Of a stretch of 64,000 nucleotides of DNA, positions 61,224 through 64,000 are shown piece after piece. Location: contig JAFEFL010000045.1 in NCBI GenBank assembly GCA_018240595.1, positions 1 to 64,000 of the forward strand. Direction: 5' to 3'. A program made the position numbers and the translations under genes. The number at the start of each line of letters is the position of its first letter. Position 1 is the stretch's first letter. Origin of the DNA: Pseudomonadota bacterium. Lineage in GTDB: Bacteria; Pseudomonadota; Alphaproteobacteria; Rhizobiales; Xanthobacteraceae. The notes below the pieces were generated by a model. The model saw only the letters and a program-made list of their open reading frames with translations, was not told the DNA's origin and ran no database searches.

Positions 61224-61234
61224 GAATTCTTCCA

Positions 61235-61450
61235 GCTGCGCGTGATTCATCGCCCCTGTTGTTTGGACGGCGCGGGGGCGCCGGCTTTCCCGGTTTATCG
61301 AATGGAGCCTCGGGAGGCGCCAGGAGGTTTGCGAGACCTCCAGATGGCGGAGTCCCTTGCGATCGGGCCCGCCGAGCGTGCTTGGCGAGAGCACGCGCCG
61401 GCTTGGCGAAGCCGGCTGCGCCTCCCGACGCTCCACCTACAGCGCGCATT
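61235..61450 (-). repeat. GC-rich dispersed repeat, copy 2
   Basis: Minus-strand copy of the element at 20-190, ending in the tag AACAACAGGGGCGAT followed by AATC at about 61237-61263. Internal dyads include GCCGGCTTGGCGAAGCCGGC near 61409-61428. Read on the plus strand from about 61301 it gives MEPREAPGGLRDL, a typical false-ORF signature. The stretch 61451-61651 before the next gene shows no feature I can name, apart from the SD at its end. Confidence 0.55.
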
Positions 61451-61651
61451 GTCGGCGCGCCGGCCTACGTTTCCGCGCCCGGCCGCTCGAGACGGCGGGG
61501 GTGGAAGCCACGGCAGAGGAATGTTGGCATATTTTAGGAATGTGGTCAAGAGGCGCTCCGTCCGGCGGTCCGCGCCGAAGTGAAGGTCGCGCATTGCGCA
61601 TTGCCCGGCGCGTCATCATGATCCCGCAGCATGGGAATCCAGGAGTTGAGA

Positions 61652-62347
61652 ATGAAAGTGGCGATCGTGACGGCGGGCGGCAGCGGCATGGGCGCGGCCT
61701 GCGCGCGCAAACTGGCATCGGACGGCTACAAGGTCGCGATCTTGTCCTCGTCGGGCAAGGGCGAGGCGCTGGCCAAGGAACTCGGCGGCATCGGCGTCAC
61801 CGGCTCGAACCAGTCGAATGACGATCTCAAGCGCCTGGTCGACGCGACGATGGCGCAATGGGGCCGCATCGACGCGCTGGTCAACAGCGCCGGCCATGGC
61901 CCGCGCGACGAGATCCTCAAGATCACCGACGAGCAGTGGCACACCGGCATGGACGTGTACCTCCTGAGCGCGATCCGGCCGGCGCGGCTGGTGGCCCCTC
62001 ACATGGTGGCGCAGAAAAAGGGCGCGATCGTCAACATCTCGACCGCGTGGGCCTTCGAGCCGAACGCGATGTTTCCGACGTCCGGCGTGTTCCGCGCCGG
62101 CCTCGCCGCTTTCACCAAATTGTTCGCCGACCAGTATGCCGCCGATCATGTGCGCATGAACAATGTGCTGCCGGGCTGGATCGACTCGCTGCCGCAAAAG
62201 GACGAGCGCCGCGACAGCGTGCCGATGGGCCGCTACGGCACCGCCGACGAAATCGCCGCCACCGTGGCGTTCCTGGTATCGGACGGCGCCGGCTACATCA
62301 CCGGGCAGAACCTCAAGGTCGATGGCGGATTGATGCGGGGGATCTGA
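61652..62347 (+). CDS. SDR-family protein with altered catalytic residues
   Basis: A 231-residue SDR-fold protein. The cofactor motif TAGGSGMGAAC, an NSAG motif (LVNSAGHGPRD) and Ser130 in VNIST are present. The YxxxK position reads F147-R-A-G-L151, so both the catalytic Tyr and Lys are replaced. LPGWIDSLPQ and ITGQNLKVDGGLMRG close the fold. It may bind NAD(P) and act as a sensor or use different chemistry. ATG 61652 has AGGAG 7 nt upstream. No operon partner. Confidence 0.82.
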   Translation: MKVAIVTAGGSGMGAACARKLASDGYKVAILSSSGKGEALAKELGGIGVTGSNQSNDDLKRLVDATMAQWGRIDALVNSAGHGPRDEILKITDEQWHTGMDVYLLSAIRPARLVAPHMVAQKKGAIVNISTAWAFEPNAMFPTSGVFRAGLAAFTKLFADQYAADHVRMNNVLPGWIDSLPQKDERRDSVPMGRYGTADEIAATVAFLVSDGAGYITGQNLKVDGGLMRGI

Positions 62348-62513
62348 GCTCCGTATTCGTCGGCGCACGATGGACGACTTGTTTGGTATCCGATGCCATT
62401 GCGGCCGGCAGCCATGTGGCGACCGAGAGGCCTGGTTGATCGACGTCAATGGTGGACGCCACGACGCTCCTATGTGTTCACGGCCGAGGGGCGGTGTGAA
62501 CAAGGAGCGACTT

Positions 62514-62798
62514 ATGATGTCCAGGATCGCGAAGCGCTGTGCCATGGCGCTGGGTGCAACCTTGGTTTTTGTATCGGTGTCGCAGGCGCAGCCGGCCGGC
62601 CCACGCAATCAAGGTCCAGGTACCGGACCGGTTGTGGCGGCCTGCCAGAGCGACATCGAGCAGCTATGTGAAGGCAAGGAACATGGCAGCGGCGCTATCC
62701 GCGTCTGTCTCGAGGCAAATCGCGCCAAACTGTCGACCGAATGCAAAAATGCGCTGGACAGCACCGGTCCCGGCCGTAGGCGAAATTTGAACAACTGA
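62514..62798 (+). CDS. Small exported cysteine-rich-repeat protein
   Basis: A 94-residue protein. A signal peptide is at about 1-25 (FVSVSQAQ). A single Cys-rich repeat follows: ACQSDIEQLCEGKEHGSGAI then CLEANRAKLSTECKNAL, with four Cys. It resembles the cysteine-rich Golgi/FGF-receptor-type repeat that occurs in short bacterial periplasmic proteins. Function unknown. ATG 62514 follows AAGGAG; an adjacent ATG at 62517 is equally possible. The gap 62348-62513 is featureless. Confidence 0.75.
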   Translation: MMSRIAKRCAMALGATLVFVSVSQAQPAGPRNQGPGTGPVVAACQSDIEQLCEGKEHGSGAIRVCLEANRAKLSTECKNALDSTGPGRRRNLNN

Positions 62799-62928
62799 CG
62801 CCGTCGCGCGCCGCGCCGCGGTCTTTATACCGTCTTGATGCGACGCGGCGCATTTCCCTATCGAACCTTTGCGCCGGCCCCTCCATTTTCGTCTTGCTGC
62901 TCAAGCGAAGCGAACAATGGAGGCGGTC

Positions 62929-63165
62929 ATGCCCCCCCGATACGACTGGTCAGAACAAGGACTTCGCGACGAAACCGAAAACCCCGGATTCTTCTGGGTG
63001 CTCGTCGCCGTCGGGTTTGCCGCCTTTCTCGGCGTGCTGCTGGCAATCAACGCCAGTGGTCCGTCGGATTGCAGGTCCATCGCCGACCAAACGGCGCGGT
63101 TGCATTGCTTCGACGCCGCGACGCAGACGCAGCCCGCCAAGGGCGCGCAGATACCGAGCCATTGA
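62929..63165 (+). CDS. Small single-pass membrane protein, unknown
   Basis: A 78-residue hypothetical protein. A charged N-terminus (YDWSEQGLRDETENPG) is followed by one membrane helix (FFWVLVAVGFAAFLGVLLAI). A short periplasmic part with two Cys (SDCRSIADQTARLHCFDAA) may form a disulfide. ATG 62929 has GGAGG 5 nt upstream. I do not recognise a family. A second small membrane protein follows 10 bp later, suggesting a unit. Confidence 0.6.
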   Translation: MPPRYDWSEQGLRDETENPGFFWVLVAVGFAAFLGVLLAINASGPSDCRSIADQTARLHCFDAATQTQPAKGAQIPSH

Positions 63166-63175
63166 GGAGGCTCCT

Positions 63176-63352
63176 GTGACCATGTTGATGCAGTGGAGTC
63201 ATGTGCATTCCGCGCATGACGTCGAGACGGGAACGTTCACGCGAAAAGCCGCGAAGGTTCTGAAAGGACTGGCGATCGCTGCCGCGATTGCCGCCGTCAC
63301 CGCCGCGATTGTCGCCATCCGCGTTTACATCTTCGTGCCGGGGCTGCGCTGA
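63176..63352 (+). CDS. Small membrane protein, unknown
   Basis: A 56-58-residue protein. GTG 63176 or ATG 63182 are both in reach of the SD GAGGAGG (63164-63170). The N-terminal part is polar with His residues (MQWSHVHSAHDVETGTFTRK), then one Ala/Ile-rich membrane helix (GLAIAAAIAAVTAAIVAIRV). The SD overlaps the end of the previous gene, which supports co-translation. Function unknown. Confidence 0.55.
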   Translation: MTMLMQWSHVHSAHDVETGTFTRKAAKVLKGLAIAAAIAAVTAAIVAIRVYIFVPGLR

Positions 63353-63368
63353 CGGACAGCGCAAGCCT

Positions 63369-63394
63369 GCCGGCAAGCCTGCCGGCTTGCCGGC
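63369..63394. terminator. Perfect 11-bp hairpin after the small membrane-protein genes
   Basis: GCCGGCAAGCC, loop TGCC, GGCTTGCCGGC. It lies 17 nt past the stop at 63352. The stem is strong but no T-tract follows, so factor-dependent termination or transcript protection is as likely as intrinsic termination. A smaller stem GCTCCTT-GTA-AAGGAGC lies at 63463-63479. The rest of 63395-63588 shows nothing clear. Confidence 0.5.
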
Positions 63395-63588
63395 GCCTGG
63401 AAACTGTGGCATCTCCCCGCGCATGTTCGACACGCTGACATCCCCACGGACCTGCTGGTGGCGCTCCTTGTAAAGGAGCGGCGCGTCGAATTTCTTTCAT
63501 TCATCAGACGCAGCCGCCGTTCATCGGCAGGCAGCGTCATTTGATCCCAGGCTTTCCGATCGCGGCGGCTCCCAACCGGAGAACCGCC

Positions 63589-64000
63589 ATGCATGCCCCG
63601 ATCGATCTCAAGCCCGTCATCCTCACCGGCGACCGCACCACCGGACCGCTGCATCTCGGCCATTACGTCGGCTCGCTGCGCAACCGTCTGGCGCTGCAGG
63701 ATACGCACCGCCAGTTCCTGCTGCTCGCCGACCTGCAGGCGCTGACCGATAACGCCCACGATCCGGACAAGGTGCGGCGCAACGTCATCGAGGTGGCGCT
63801 CGATTATCTCGCCGTCGGCATCGACCCGGGCAAGACCAGCGTCTGCGTGCAGTCGGCGCTGCCGGCGCTCGCCGAGTTGACGATGCTCTACATGAACTTC
63901 GTCTCGGTGGCGCGGCTGGAGCGCAATCCGACCATCAAGGACGAGATCCGCGCCCGCGGCTTCGGCCGCGACATCCCGGCCGGGTTCATGTGCTACCCGG
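63589..64000 (+). CDS. trpS: Tryptophanyl-tRNA synthetase, N-terminal part (cut by window edge)
   Basis: The first 137 residues of a class I aminoacyl-tRNA synthetase, open at the right edge. [20 protein letters not shown] contains the HIGH-like ATP motif (HLGH), and [17 protein letters not shown] plus [15 protein letters not shown] are characteristic of TrpRS. It charges tRNA-Trp. ATG 63589 follows CCGGAG. The KMSKS motif and C-terminal part lie outside the window. Confidence 0.9.
   Translation, partial: MHAPIDLKPVILTGDRTTGPLHLGHYVGSLRNRLALQDTHRQFLLLADLQALTDNAHDPDKVRRNVIEVALDYLAVGIDPGKTSVCVQSALPALAELTMLYMNFVSVARLERNPTIKDEIRARGFGRDIPAGFMCYP

Noticed and set aside
1..64000. Integrated mobile element, prophage or CRISPR array
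   Set aside because: No integrase, transposase, phage gene, tRNA att site or regularly spaced repeats seen; repeats here are dispersed palindromes.

Overview
The window is a GC-rich, gene-dense chromosomal segment from an alphaproteobacterium, most likely Hyphomicrobiales (Bradyrhizobium/Rhodopseudomonas/Pseudolabrys-like). The reasons are protein types (a ChaA-type antiporter resembling rhizobial Y4hA, a LuxI/LuxR pair with a LuxR-type regulator directly upstream, a map-radC pair, BKACE and TRAP genes), a near-consensus CtrA site, and dispersed palindromic repeats of the kind common in that order. There are about 60 protein genes. I saw no rRNA, tRNA, CRISPR array, transposase or phage gene. 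The right edge cuts trpS.

Layout. 0.3-9.8 kb: MetE-like methyltransferase, benzoate-CoA-ligase-family enzyme with an alpha/beta hydrolase, serine-glyoxylate-type aminotransferase, a YdiJ-like FAD/Fe-S 2-hydroxyacid dehydrogenase, and an ArsR regulator followed by a palindromic operator and an SDR gene. 9.8-20.4 kb: a TRAP dicarboxylate-type transporter, an NMT1/THI5-type ABC importer, a chromate-resistance pair (chrA and a rhodanese-ChrB fusion), a TauE/SafE permease, an SDR and a DMT exporter. 20.5-27.9 kb: a 2-oxoacid dehydrogenase cluster (E1 alpha, E1 beta, aldehyde dehydrogenase, lipocalin-like protein, an aberrant E2, 2-hydroxyacid dehydrogenase), then two exported Inh-type protease-inhibitor proteins. 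27.9-34.6 kb: ChaA antiporter, radC, map, denD-like dehydrogenase, MFS, GNAT and PEP-mutase-family genes, all on the minus strand. 34.7-36.7 kb: a quorum-sensing unit, luxR then luxI then a small overlapping unknown gene. 36.9-47.1 kb: aminotransferase, MscS channel, DMT exporter, BKACE with two TRAP membrane subunits but no binding protein, and two large cation/proton antiporters. 47.1-50.8 kb: DUF6580-like membrane protein, BtuF-like protein without a signal peptide, and modABC. 51-64 kb: GMC oxidoreductase, methyltransferase, a homodimeric AceE/MdeB-like E1 with a divergent Lrp regulator, MepA, two L,D-transpeptidases, small stress or envelope proteins, a catalytically atypical SDR and trpS.

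The most notable structure is a family of composite palindromes (217-301, 24834-24907, 48558-48634, 55882-55965). One copy lies in frame inside the E2 linker. That same E2 lacks the catalytic His of the DHRxxDG motif and the usual start of the acyltransferase domain. Other observations are hairpins that bury the ribosome binding sites of luxI and of the rhodanese-ChrB gene, a 26-bp operator beside the ArsR gene, and a stop codon supplied by a repeat. All identifications come from reading the sequence; no database search was run.
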